A stretch of DNA of 64,000 bases from Stentor coeruleus (lineage: Eukaryota > Ciliophora > Heterotrichea > Heterotrichida > Stentoridae). The stretch is from assembly GCA_001970955.1 (NCBI GenBank), contig MPUH01000069.1, positions 1 to 64,000 of the forward strand. Reading direction: 5' to 3'. Each line of letters opens with the position of its first letter. The first letter of the stretch is position 1. Below are positions 41,739 to 52,270 of the stretch, in pieces. The position numbers and the translations under genes are program-made. The notes under the pieces are model-generated. The model made no database searches. It saw only the letters and a list, made by a program, of their open reading frames with translations, and had not been told where the DNA came from.

Positions 41739-42601
41739 TTATAAGCAAAATGACGTTCCCTGCATGTAACCAAAAATTTCATGAAAAGCTAAGAAAAAAT
41801 TATTACATGGTTAAAGAGGATTTTTTAATAAATTGATTGCATTGTATGATCATTTTTGCTTGGATATAGTATATGATAAGCTTTGTTTATATATAAAACT
41901 ACATGCCGAAATTAAAATTTTACATGAAATTAATGGAGTGTGGATTTGCATAAAGAGAAAAATATCAAATTGCCCATTTATTAAATATATTCATTTGAGA
42001 GCTAGGCTTAGTTTAATATAAAATGTAAAAAGAAATGCTTTTTTAAGCATAAAAATCATTTTTTATAAAATGTTATCGAGGTGTATAAATATTTTACTGC
42101 ATCATCACATGTAAATAAAATTTCATATTACTTTTTTCTTGTTAAAATGCTTTTTCTGATTAGAATATTTTTCTAGGAAATCTTCTGTTGTGAAAAAAGT
42201 ATGATAGTAAATATATTATTATTTATTATATGCATGTGGTTAAAAAATAAATATTTTTTAGAAATGCTTGCTTGTAAAGTTATTACCTTCGTTTTTATGG
42301 TTTTGCATTAGTTGTTTATATCATCTGTAGCTGAGTATTTATGTCATATGCCTATATGAGTTTTGATTAAATTATTGATCTTTATGGCTCAGATAATCTT
42401 GGAGGAATGATTGTAATAAATTAAGAAAGTAGATCACTGAATAATAGAAAGTTTAGATACACTAAATTTTAATGAATTCAGTTTGCTTCTTCTGTTTTGC
42501 TTGAGTTACATATAAAAAATATACATTTTAGTTTGATGCTTGCTAGGACTTATATTAGCCAAAATAACAGAAATCTTATAATTTTTTAGTTATCATGATC
42601 T

Positions 42602-43050
42602 CTATATTTTTTAATAAATCACAGTAATCTTTCTAATTTTACAAGTATTCTCAGATACAACAATGTTCCAGATAGGATATCACACTTAAAAAAAAATGCC
42701 TTAGGTTATATGCTTATCTTCACAGTTTTCACCACATCTTTTAAATGGATCCTAGTCTATTGGATAATAAAAAGCACATAAAAAACTCAAGAAAAATTTG
42801 TAGAAGACAATAAATATGACAACGAAAACCAAAGGATAAAAGCTGAAGGGTTTTATGGACAATAAAAAAAGCATGAGCCCTCAAGCATGTGCAACTTTAC
42901 TAGTTATCCTTTTATTTTTTATTCTAGGAAATACATATTTTATGATTCACGAACTGTTTAGCAGGAAAGATTTTAAAAGTTTTTTGGTACTTTAGAAAGT
43001 GCTATATCACCACTTATATGTATACTCCTTGGATAATACTTACAAATATC
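42602..43050 (+). pseudogene. stop-interrupted coding relic, family unknown
   Basis: A plus-strand frame stays protein-like for about 150 codons: LSNFTSILRYNNVPDRISHL, then FKWILVYWIIKST, EKFVEDNKYDNENQRIKAEG and RKYIFYDSRTV. The first 68 codons are fully open; four or five TAA/TAG codons follow with no visible frame change. No family recognised. The rest of 41739-43460 is very AT-rich with nothing supported. Confidence 0.42.
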
Positions 43051-43460
43051 TAATATATTTAAGTAATGATTATGCAGTTTGCATATTTTTATATTAGTTA
43101 AGTAAATTATTATACCAACTATAAGACTTTGGATATTTTTTTATAGTTTTTGTAATACTTTTTAGAATATCGTATTTTAATCTTGGGATTAGGATAATTG
43201 TGGTAAGGTATAGATTATATATGAATAAGAAATAATGATGGAAGTAGTAAAAATTATATTGAAAGCTGATCATGTATAATCAGCTAGCCTTAATCATTCT
43301 AGCAAGTAATCAGTCATTAAAATCACTAGCATATATTTAAACCCTTCATAACACTATATACAAAATAAGATAAAACTACATAAAATCCTCAAGAATTTAT
43401 GTGAAAGCTACAGTTCTCCCTTTATTTTTATTAAAGTATGCATATAGTTAATTATCTAAT

Positions 43461-43865
43461 CTAACTGCTTAAAGGCTTGACTTCAGCCACAATTGCTTCC
43501 TGACTTTCTCCAATCTGAAATACAAAAACATCAACTGTAGTCCCAGTTATAACACATGGATCATCACAATAAACAACTGCATCGAAAGATTCTTCACATT
43601 CTTCAGACTGATCAGTGTCAATAGCATTAACATCAATTTCAGATTCACTTACATATGATAAGCTGAACTCAAAACCATTAATAGGCTCAACTATACATTC
43701 AAATTCATAGCAAGTGAATTCTAAAGTGGTCTTTACTTCACTAATACAATCTTCTGTTAGACTCATTTGCAAAAAAGCATTAGTTGGGGAACGGAGATTT
43801 GGGAACAAGGTGAAACCTTGAATGGCTATGATAAACAGAGAGACAGTTATTATGGATTTTACCAT
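43461..43865 (-). CDS. small secreted cysteine-containing protein
   Basis: A 134-residue protein with a clear signal peptide (MVKSIITVSLFIIAIQGFTL). The mature part is acidic and has six cysteines (CISEVKTTLEFTCYEFEC ... ECEESF ... CDDPC), an even number fitting three disulfides. Beta-rich pattern (TGTTVDVFVFQIGESQEAIV). No family recognised. Likely secreted or in the lumen of cortical or pigment granules; location beyond secretion is speculative. Confidence 0.75.
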   Translation of the reverse strand: MVKSIITVSLFIIAIQGFTLFPNLRSPTNAFLQMSLTEDCISEVKTTLEFTCYEFECIVEPINGFEFSLSYVSESEIDVNAIDTDQSEECEESFDAVVYCDDPCVITGTTVDVFVFQIGESQEAIVAEVKPLSS

Positions 43866-44143
43866 TTATTATATTGCCGTTAGAAGGTAATTAAATGAAC
43901 TGATGATAAAGGGAATTTTATTTAGAGATTATTTAATCCGCCAAATAAGGATAAGTTTATTATAGTGCATTAGTAAAAAATACTTATTTATACTAAAACA
44001 TTCTTAGTAATATTAGTACATATCATAAATCCAATAATTCTGAAAACTAAAATACCAAACCTAATCGAAAACTATAATAAATTAACTAATAATATCATAA
44101 CTTCATATAAAAGTCTATATAAAATCTAATGTTTATATATACA

Positions 44144-44794
44144 TCATTTAGCTACTATTTTCCCAGCATGCAAATATTCCAAAATTGCCAAATCAACATC
44201 TTCCATCATTTCCTTTTCCTTCATCTTACAAAGCCTCAAATTACTCTCAGCTTGCTTACTAGAATAATATTCCTTTCTTATCTCCAACCTTTTAAACTCT
44301 TTAAATTTTTCATTTTCCTGCTTCCAAAAATCCTTTTCTGTTGTCATCCAATTTTTTAACATATTATTATCTTCTTGTTTTTTTCTATACTCATATTCAA
44401 GTCTTACTTCATTAGTCTCTTGTTTTTCTCTTATTGTCTTACATTCATCTCTTCTATCAATTAAGATTTTCTCTTGATTTTCTTTGATTTTTTGCCTGCT
44501 TTTTAAAGATTGGTCTCTGTTTGTTTTGCTTTTGATTTCTAGTTCTTCTTGATATTTTCTGTGTTGATTTTCTATAGATTTAAGGTGACTAAGTCTTTGT
44601 TGTTTTTGTTTTGAAAGTTTTTTTGATAGTTTTTTAGCTTTTTCGATTTTCTTCAAAGAGACTTGTTCTTTGAGTTTTAGGTTTGAGATTTTGTTTTGCA
44701 ATAGCTTGCAGTGGTTTTCAAATTTTATGCGATTTTGCTTAGCTTGTTTGAACTTATTGAAAAGTTCTTCGCTTGTTTTACTTAACTGATCCAT
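44144..44794 (-). CDS. long coiled-coil protein, unknown
   Basis: A 216-residue, almost wholly helical, Lys/Glu/Gln-rich protein. Continuous heptads run from about 5 to 200 (NLKLKEQVSLKKIEKAKKLS; KEKEMMEDVDLAILEYL near the end). No globular domain, signal peptide or membrane segment. Similar proteins are common at basal bodies and axonemes of ciliates, but no orthologue is recognised. Confidence 0.75.
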   Translation of the reverse strand: MDQLSKTSEELFNKFKQAKQNRIKFENHCKLLQNKISNLKLKEQVSLKKIEKAKKLSKKLSKQKQQRLSHLKSIENQHRKYQEELEIKSKTNRDQSLKSRQKIKENQEKILIDRRDECKTIREKQETNEVRLEYEYRKKQEDNNMLKNWMTTEKDFWKQENEKFKEFKRLEIRKEYYSSKQAESNLRLCKMKEKEMMEDVDLAILEYLHAGKIVAK

Positions 44795-45151
44795 AACGAA
44801 TATTAAATTTTTAATACTAACTGCCTTTTGTATTTAATAATAGAATACATATAGTTTATGCTTTAAAATTATCAGTTTGACTTTTAAATGATTTAAAAAT
44901 ATCATGAATAAAACTAGGCTTATATATCTGGTTATTATACATATATCTCAATATATAACTCTTTATTATATAAAATTACCTTAAATTCTCTTAGTACAAA
45001 AAATAATTATATGTATTTCAACCATAAATATAAATGATTTTTACATGCAAACACTCTTTATAATATATTTTGTAAACATTTTAAACTATCTTGACATACT
45101 TTTTAAGTAATTACGAACAAAATATTCTAATTTTATGCCTAATAATTGATT

Positions 45152-45529
45152 ATGGCAGAAAAAGGCTCCAAGATCGTATTAGACGTAGTAAAAGGACTAG
45201 AAAAGCGCATAATAAAACTAGAAAAAGAGCTCAAGTCCCAACAAGAAATTGTAAAAAAACTAGTCATCTGTATCACTGAGTTGAGTAATATTGTCAAAAA
45301 AATACCAGATAAGCAAATTAGGAAGTCCATGGCTTTTAAATACCCTTTTCCAAGCCAAGAAATCAATTTAGATTTAACACACCTTGATCTTGAAGATACA
45401 AAACCAAAAATTTTATCTATCAGTAGAGAATTAGAGCAATTGAGTGAATTAACTGTTACTGATAGTGAAGATTTTTCTCTTTCCTTTGAAACTGTTGAGA
45501 TTTTAGATAGTTTATGTGCAAGCGGTTAA
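45152..45529 (+). CDS. small unknown protein with N-terminal coiled coil
   Basis: A 125-residue protein. ATG at 45152 (MAEKGSKIVLD) is preferred to a TTG two codons upstream. Residues 8-50 form a heptad helix (VVKGLEKRIIKLEKELKSQQ); the second half is acidic and Ser/Leu-rich. No family recognised. Its 3' flank on the plus strand (45530-46165) is markedly G-rich and C-poor and then C-rich as the convergent channel gene is approached; no gene is seen there. Confidence 0.65.
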   Translation: MAEKGSKIVLDVVKGLEKRIIKLEKELKSQQEIVKKLVICITELSNIVKKIPDKQIRKSMAFKYPFPSQEINLDLTHLDLEDTKPKILSISRELEQLSELTVTDSEDFSLSFETVEILDSLCASG

Positions 45530-46165
45530 TAAGATAGTAAACACATACTTGTACTTATATATAAGCATAGAAATTAGATGTTTATTGCATTTTATTATTT
45601 TATATTTTGGCTGAAGATAGGCTTAGGATGATCGATTTTAGGATAGGATTTGATGACTTTATAGGAAAAGGTTTTTTGTTTGTAAATGTTTTATGTGAGA
45701 GTTTCTGAGTTTTAAAAAATTATGGATTGGAGATATTGGGAAGGATTTTTTTAAGCTTTTTATGATAGATTAGGATGATGGTAAAAGAATTCTTGTAGTT
45801 TTGGAGTAGTATTTTTGATATATGGATAATTTATGAGTTAGGTTTTGATGGATGTACTATGTGAATTTATGTTTTCTAATTATTTTTTGATACTTTATTA
45901 TAATTACAATTTATTTGTGTATTATTGCACCACTTGGAAAATTATTAAAAACATTTGGATAAAAGCAAAACTTGCATTAAATTTTTTTCTAATTTTCACT
46001 ATAAATTATCTTATAACTAACCTCTAAGCCAATAAAAAGCTGTTTAACTACAGTAAAAAAACAAAAATCATTAGTTTCTAAAAGGCTCAAACATTGCTAA
46101 AAATATCAAAATTCATACAAAAATCTTCTTGTCAAAGCCAAAAACATAAACTCTATTTACTTAAG

Positions 46166-47599
46166 TTAATCCAAAGTTTTAAAATACTGGGCAAATTTCA
46201 AATTGACAAAGTCAAAAATAATTTTTTGCTGCTCTAATATCCTCTCCACCTTAGATTCAAACCCCACCTGTACTTTTTTTAACTTCGCACATCTTTCTTT
46301 TAACTGCGGAACCTCAATAACTACTTTATTAGCAGCTTGGAACTTCATTTCCAACTCTTTTTGCAATTCACTAAGCATTTCTGTCGATGTAACATTCATA
46401 GTCATAAACAATCTCGTAATCTTCCTAAAATAAAAAGCTTTTTCCTTAAGCAAAAGCATCTGTTTATAATGTCTCAAAAGTGAGTATTTAGCTCTTGCAC
46501 ATCGAAAAGCCATTTTAACTGTATCAGCTGCTGATCCAATCCAAGCATCTTCTTTTTGTCTTTTTTTAATAGCCAAATAAGCTGCTTGTTGTTCTTTATT
46601 CAATTCACTTGCTTGATTTAAAGATACAATAAAAGCAGAGACTAAAACCATACCCCCAACACAAGCTACTATACAAAAAAATCTCCCATGATGAGTAACT
46701 GGGAAAATATCCCCATATCCTATAGTTGCCATAGTAACAAAAATAAGCCATTCATTATTTGTTAATTGCCCCATATCTAGATTTCTTGAAGCTGCTACAC
46801 TTCTTTCAGCAATCATAACTGCAATACCTAAAGCTATTATAGCAATAGTAAAGAAAGTGAAAATTGTTATAAATGGACGTTGTTTAAGATCTGATTTTAT
46901 AGCAAAGTGAGTATTTGAGACTGTTGAGTAGGATCTGCAAATGTTTCTAGCTTTAGATGATGCCCATTTAGAAAAATGCTCGTATAATCTAAGGACTAAA
47001 TAGATTCTTAAAAGCATAAAAATCAATATAATTTCTCCTATGTGGTAAAGATAATTATTCCCTAGCATTTCTCCTGAAAATGAAATATTTATGTGAGGTG
47101 GTAGGAAAACACTACAAATAATGAGTTCGAGCATGAGGTTTGGGATTATAGTAAAACTTCCTGGTTCTTTTTCGAAGCTTTCTTGTCTTAAAATTGTAAG
47201 ATTGTGCAAGATGTAGTATCGGGATGTAATAAAGCATACTGAGTAATGATTACGAAGTATAACATTTAATGTTCCTGTGACATAGCAGAAGGCATTAGAT
47301 GTATTGTCTATAAGTAAATCATTCAAGTCTCGGTCTTCACATAAGTAATCAGAAGAATAGTTTCCATAAGCTTTGTAGTACAAATAATCATTCTAAGTAA
47401 ACCTTACAAAAAAGAACTGAACTGCAATGCTTGCTATTCCAAATATTGCTGCTAAGGTATCGAGAATCTTGAGAACAGTTTTTTGCCTAACAAAAGCTGC
47501 AAGTTCAATTAACTCTTTGTTTTTTTTTTTAAAGGAGTTTATTATCTCAAAAGGCTCAGTAGTCGGTGATAAAATAGCTTCTTGATTGATTTTTGACAT
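46166..47599 (-). CDS. SK-type potassium channel subunit
   Basis: A 472-residue six-helix K+ channel from two exons joined by a 15-nt intron right after S1. The selectivity filter is TIGYGD (GYG at 289-291). The S4 region and linker (LRIYLVLRLYEHFSKWASSK) resemble small-conductance Ca2+-activated channels rather than Kv, with few regular arginines, and the S5 start and AERS before the pore fit too. Residues about 335-470 form a calmodulin-binding-like helix and a coiled coil (LKERCAKLKKVQVGFESKV), again SK-like. Such channels set after-hyperpolarisation and ciliary or contraction responses in ciliates (family knowledge). ATG at 47599 (MSKINQ) is chosen over a longer frame. Calcium gating is inferred. 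Confidence 0.85.
47393..47407 (-). other. 15-nt intron in K+ channel gene
   Basis: GTAAGGTTTACTTAG, phase 0. Splicing joins the S1 helix end (QFFF) to NDYLYYKAYG. Confidence 0.92.
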
Positions 47600-48547
47600 T
47601 TTATAAATAATTATGATAAAATGCTTATGTGTCTCCAAGTAATAAAATATTAAACAGGAAAAAGCTTTTAAAATACCCATCCTCGCAATGACTAAAAATA
47701 TCTATTTAGATAAAACTTGCTTTAATCTCCTCCTGTGGAGAAAATGTAATAAAAAGTATTTATTATATGATTATGATTACTATAGAGAAATTATTGTAGA
47801 TCATAAAAAAATACGCCAATGGTCTACGGGTACTTTTCCCTTTACTAAAACATTTTTTTACTTTATGAGACTAAGAGTTTTTATAACTTTTGATATTGAG
47901 CTATTCCTATGAATAAACTTTATTGCTTTCTTGAGTATCATTCAATTTTTTTATATCAAAATTGTGGTCATTTAAATATAATTTTCTTGAAGATTCTGAT
48001 AGCAAATCTAAAAGATTTTATTTAGATTTAGGACATAAAACAATAAAATTAGATGACTTGAATCTTATAGTATAAATTCTAAGCTGAGATCTATTTATGA
48101 GCTAATTGATTTATTGGAAGAAATATAAGTTATGGTAAATCTTTCTCATATTTTTAAGTTGTATAATAATAATATAGTTATTTTTCAAAGCATACTGATA
48201 GAATTGTAAAGCAGAGTGATATTATTTAATCAATAATGAAAAAATTCCTCCTTCAAAATCAGCCCAGTACTTCAAAGATGTTAAATTGTATGCAAGATAG
48301 TTTTATGAAAGAAAGACAAAATAAGTATTTACTAAGTTAAGAAAATACAAATTCAAGAAAAACTCAAATACAAAAAAAAACACACAAAAAACCTTAATAC
48401 ACTACAAGAAAACTACAAAAACTTAATCATACCTATCTCAAAGCTTAAAAATAAAAAAAAATATTTCCTCACTTAAAACCAAACTTTCAATCCTAAAAAA
48501 CCCAAAAATAAAATATAAAAAGACTTTATATAAATATTACTCATAAA
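47600..48547. other. intergenic region with weak coding traces
   Basis: A 74-codon plus frame at 47688-47912 starts with ATG but has no codon or family support; a short run near 47970-48060 reads KYNFLEDSDSKSKRFYLDLG and looks like a relic. The part next to the cyclin gene (48340-48547) is A/C-rich and G-free on the plus strand, as expected for the 3' flank of a minus-strand gene. Confidence 0.45.
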
Positions 48548-49432
48548 CTACTGTGCATCTTCTTCAAGCCTAACAACATCCAATTTTTTTCTCATATACT
48601 TTTCCCTAACACTTGTAAGTGGATGATTTGATGAGGATTTAAAAATCTTATAAAAGTCTTTTACACATTCTTTTATAAGAGATTCATTTGGGTCTTCAGC
48701 TTTCCACGTGAAACTCTTATTTTGTAAGAAATTTGCTAAACAAATCACAGCTGCAGCTTGTATAGAAGGTCGATATTTTATCATCATATATTCAATTAAA
48801 CCAAGTTCAAGTAAATATTCAGCTAATATACCAGCTCCGTTATGAAAAAGTTCAGGATATTTTTCCATAAATCGCCATGCTGTAGGGAAAGTAATATGGA
48901 AATTGATAACTTTGAGCATATCAACTTCCATTTTAAGTAAATGTTGCTTAGAATAAGCCTGATCTGTAGTCATTAAGAAATCCCGGGCATTCGGTGGGTA
49001 TATTTCTTCATATTTCGAAGCTATAAACATTGCTGTTACTCCAACAAGTTGTAATTGTTTTTTCGTTACCATTCTTTTTGATAGATACCTGTCTATCAAA
49101 TTCACAGTAATATATAGAGTTTCTTGATAAAGCTTAAATTTGGCATGGATATTAACAAGCCAGTCAATTAAAAAGGCCCGGCTAGTGTGGTTTATTTCTG
49201 TATGAAGTAAGAAATAGTCTCCTTTTATAAGAGTTTCCTCTTCTGTAGCTTCTAAAAACTCGAAAATTTCATTTGAGTAAATTTTGACTAGCTGAGGGTT
49301 TTGGGTACTTATTGCAATTGGCTGAGGAAGATTTTCATAGGATAAGTTTTGTAAAGGCGGACGAGTTAAGACTTGTAGTGGTGGCTTTTCGGGCTTGGCT
49401 GTGTTTTCTTGAGTCGGTTTGTTTTCCAACAT
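48548..49432 (-). CDS. mitotic (A/B-type) cyclin
   Basis: A 294-residue cyclin. The N-terminal cyclin fold spans about 75-200 with RAFLIDWLVNIHAKFKLY (the MRAILVDWL-type helix that contacts the kinase), LYITVNLIDRYL and VGVTAMFIASKYEEIYPP; a second, C-terminal cyclin fold follows (about 200-285). It should activate a CDK for mitosis or macronuclear division. The N-terminal tail (1-60) is Pro/Gln-rich and has no obvious RxxL destruction box; RPPLQNL at about 24 is a poor fit. Length is short for A/B cyclins, which is common in ciliates. Confidence 0.92.
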   Translation of the reverse strand: MLENKPTQENTAKPEKPPLQVLTRPPLQNLSYENLPQPIAISTQNPQLVKIYSNEIFEFLEATEEETLIKGDYFLLHTEINHTSRAFLIDWLVNIHAKFKLYQETLYITVNLIDRYLSKRMVTKKQLQLVGVTAMFIASKYEEIYPPNARDFLMTTDQAYSKQHLLKMEVDMLKVINFHITFPTAWRFMEKYPELFHNGAGILAEYLLELGLIEYMMIKYRPSIQAAAVICLANFLQNKSFTWKAEDPNESLIKECVKDFYKIFKSSSNHPLTSVREKYMRKKLDVVRLEEDAQ

Positions 49433-50079
49433 TTTCCGTTAATATTTAAATTTATAAGTCGATAGTCTTGGTAGAAATGGTAATTCAAAGACATTATTGA
49501 GATAGAAAAGCTCATTATGTATAGTTTTAAAGGCAGTAAAATTGAATAGATATTTTGTAGACTAAGATTATATGTTTGCGATTTTTTAAAAAAAAAATTA
49601 TGAGTCGGAAGTTTGAAGCACTAAAATTTATATTTTGAACAATTATTTGATTTAAATAATAGAGAATATGCTGATATTAAAGAAGAGATAGTTTAAGAGA
49701 ATAAGAGAGTGATTTTTTTAGAATACTGAAGATAATGTATTGTTATAGTTTGCAGAAAATTGTATTTTAAATATTCTGACTCTGTGAATAGAATTTTAAA
49801 AGGACTTTAAGGTATTTTTATGTTTTGGATACTATAATAATTGCTTTGATGCTTTTATATGATTATAAGAGAAAAAATTAAAATATTTTGTGATTTTATT
49901 ATGAATAATTTTCGATAGTATAGGAAATTTATTTTATAGAGATTATGAATTTTATCTAAACTATAAGCAAATCTTCTTTAACCACATTGAATAATTCTAT
50001 ATATTTTAATATAAGTTACCACTTAGCATGTTAGCATAAAAATCAATTCATAATTATTTATACTAACATAAATTTCCCA
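49433..50079. other. AT-rich intergenic, no gene seen
   Basis: The 5' flank of the cyclin gene. On the minus strand it is poor in G; otherwise nearly pure A/T. Nothing supported. Confidence 0.55.
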
Positions 50080-50930
50080 TAAGTTCTATAATAGATCCAT
50101 AAACTTTTACCTTATAAACTAAATTATATTATTCACAAATTCTAAATTCCAATCAAAAATATAATAGCCTAATAAGTAACTTAACATATTCACAAAAATA
50201 TCCTTTTTTTCATCTATCTCAACATGAAGTATACAAATTGAACTAGCAATAATCATCTGTAAAAACAAAAAAATTGATTTATTAATAACAACTAAACATA
50301 TAGAATAAAACCTTAATCTTAATAAAGCTTATACTAAATATCAAAATGCCAAAATTTTAGTCATAGATATCTTAAGTAATAAAAAATAAGATTTAATCCA
50401 AAAATTAATATAAATAACAATATATAAAATGGTACATGAATTCTAATGTAGATTTAATGGTTCCACAAAAATTACTCTTAAAAAAAATCATGTAAAAACG
50501 ATTAAATTATATAAAAAATGAGTACTTCATGATACTTTTATACTTTGATATTTGATACTTAGCCATAAATTTTGGCATTTTGATAAGTGTGAAAACTTAT
50601 ATTGTAAGAATAAAACAGTTTATGCTTTCGTTTATCATATTTATTATAAAACAATAGGGTAATCTAAATACCCACAAGCGATGTTAAGATATTCAATATT
50701 AAGTTAAAGTATCTTTCACAAAAAAAAATACGATATTATACAAAGAGGACTATATAATATGCATATCCACAATAGAAGTAAGTATTCATTAAAGCCTTAA
50801 AAAATTTTATAAATTCTAACTCCAAGAAAAATGTAATATTCCATCCTATTCTTTTAAGATTGAAAGGATTCTTACAAGATTAAAGCTGAAACTAATATTA
50901 TTCCTTTTTATGTGAAATAAATCTTAGTAT
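50080..50930 (-). pseudogene. decayed copy of polytopic membrane gene
   Basis: This 0.85-kb stretch aligns by eye, in order, with 51130-52130. Matching words include aaaaccttaatcttaataaagcttata against aaaacttttatctcaataaaacttata (here shown in part), and the 5' region around 50770 against 51920. No frame longer than about 40 codons survives. It is a dead tandem duplicate of the membrane gene that follows. Confidence 0.65.
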
Positions 50931-51168
50931 AAAGTTTGAGATAAATATATTACAACATATACACTTAGCACATTTTTTATTACAATTTCAAGTTATCCAT
51001 AATAATTCACTTTCTTTAAAATGAATCACAACAAATGATTTCTATACTATTATAGTAATGATCTTTGATAATTACAATATAAAAAAAGATTCACTAATAA
51101 GCATATATTTATTTTCACTTCCACTCCTCCATCAATAAAATTTATCAACTCTAATCCTATAAACTAGA

Positions 51169-52085
51169 CTATATTAGTTGGTAATTAAAAATCCAATCAA
51201 AAGCAAATAAACTTAAAAAACAACTCAAAGCATTTATCAACATATCACTTATCTTTCCTTCCTCCATATAAAGCATACAAACTGTTCCAGTGATAGTGAC
51301 CTGCACTTTAAAAGCTAAACTATTATCAATTCCACAAATACTAAAAATATTACATAAAACTTTTATCTCAATAAAACTTATAGCCAAAGCACATACAACC
51401 CAAAACAATTTCTTATAATATTTCCTGATATTTTTTTTTTTATAAATAGCCAAATTTTCTAAATAAACCATATAATTAGATTCAATAACTAAACCCAAAC
51501 TTGAAATAAATACTAAATTTAAGCCTATCGAATAAGAAAGTACAAAATAAATTTCCCCATCATCAATTGCACCCANAATACTAAATTTAAGCCTATCGAA
51601 TAAGAAAGTACAAAATAAATTTCCCCATCATCAATTGCACCCAAAATTATATAGCATGCATATTCTGTTATAATTATAATACAAGAATCTGAAAATGATA
51701 TATAAAATTCAGAGTGTTTATAATTGATCCATCCAAAACATAAAAACACTTCAAGTATTGTAAAAATAAGACAAATTAAGCTTCCATTGATAATTTTTAG
51801 TATAAAAAAAATGAGATTATTTGAATACTCACAAGCCAAGTTAAAAAATTTGATGGTGAATTCAATAATCTTTCATGGTAAATGGTATACAACACAAAAA
51901 GGGTGTATAATAAATACATCCACCATAAAGGAGAGTATTTATAAAAACCTTGAAATGCTTCATAAATCTGCACTCCAGGAAACAGGTAAGATTCATTCCA
52001 TTCTTTGAAATTTTCTTTAAAACTAAGAGAAATTTTACAAAGTTTAAGCCAAAACCAAGCGCAACCCCTTTGCTATCTGAAATAT
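51169..52085 (-). CDS. polytopic membrane protein, frame-broken
   Basis: Minus-strand frames encode a multi-pass membrane protein of roughly 270 residues: an N-terminal part with LWWMYLLYTLFVLYTIYHER (about 51850-51950), then FFILKIINGSLICLIFTILE, a central ITEYACYIILGAIDD and a C-terminal part with ISFIEIKVLCNIFSICGI and LINALSCFLSLFAFDWIF. At least six helices are likely. Two things break it: a single-nucleotide frame change near 51850 beside a T-run, and the duplicated 67-nt join around the N at 51576. The latter is certainly, the former possibly, an assembly error, so the gene may be intact in the cell. No transporter or receptor family is recognised. Confidence 0.5.
51509..51643. other. 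assembly join: 67-nt duplicate around a single N
   Basis: Positions 51509-51575 and 51577-51643 are identical, separated by N at 51576. Unmerged contig overlap inside the membrane protein gene. Confidence 0.95.
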
Positions 52086-52270
52086 ATCTTAATGCGGTCC
52101 TTGAGGTAAATAAATTGCTAGGGACAACTAAGAATACAAAAAAAAAAGAAATCTACGCTCGCTTCCATATATACTTATAAAATTTATATTGAAATCTAAG
52201 ATAAAAATTAACTTGACAAACAAAACTCATAATATTTCTCATCATTTACTATTTTTCTTATCTAATTTAC

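Noticed and set aside
41833-42021. 62-codon plus frame
   Set aside because: No ATG start and no recognisable features in an AT-rich gap.
47688-47912. 74-codon plus frame divergent from the K+ channel
   Set aside because: ATG present, but composition and lack of any domain do not separate it from chance; kept only as a weak trace in the intergenic entry.
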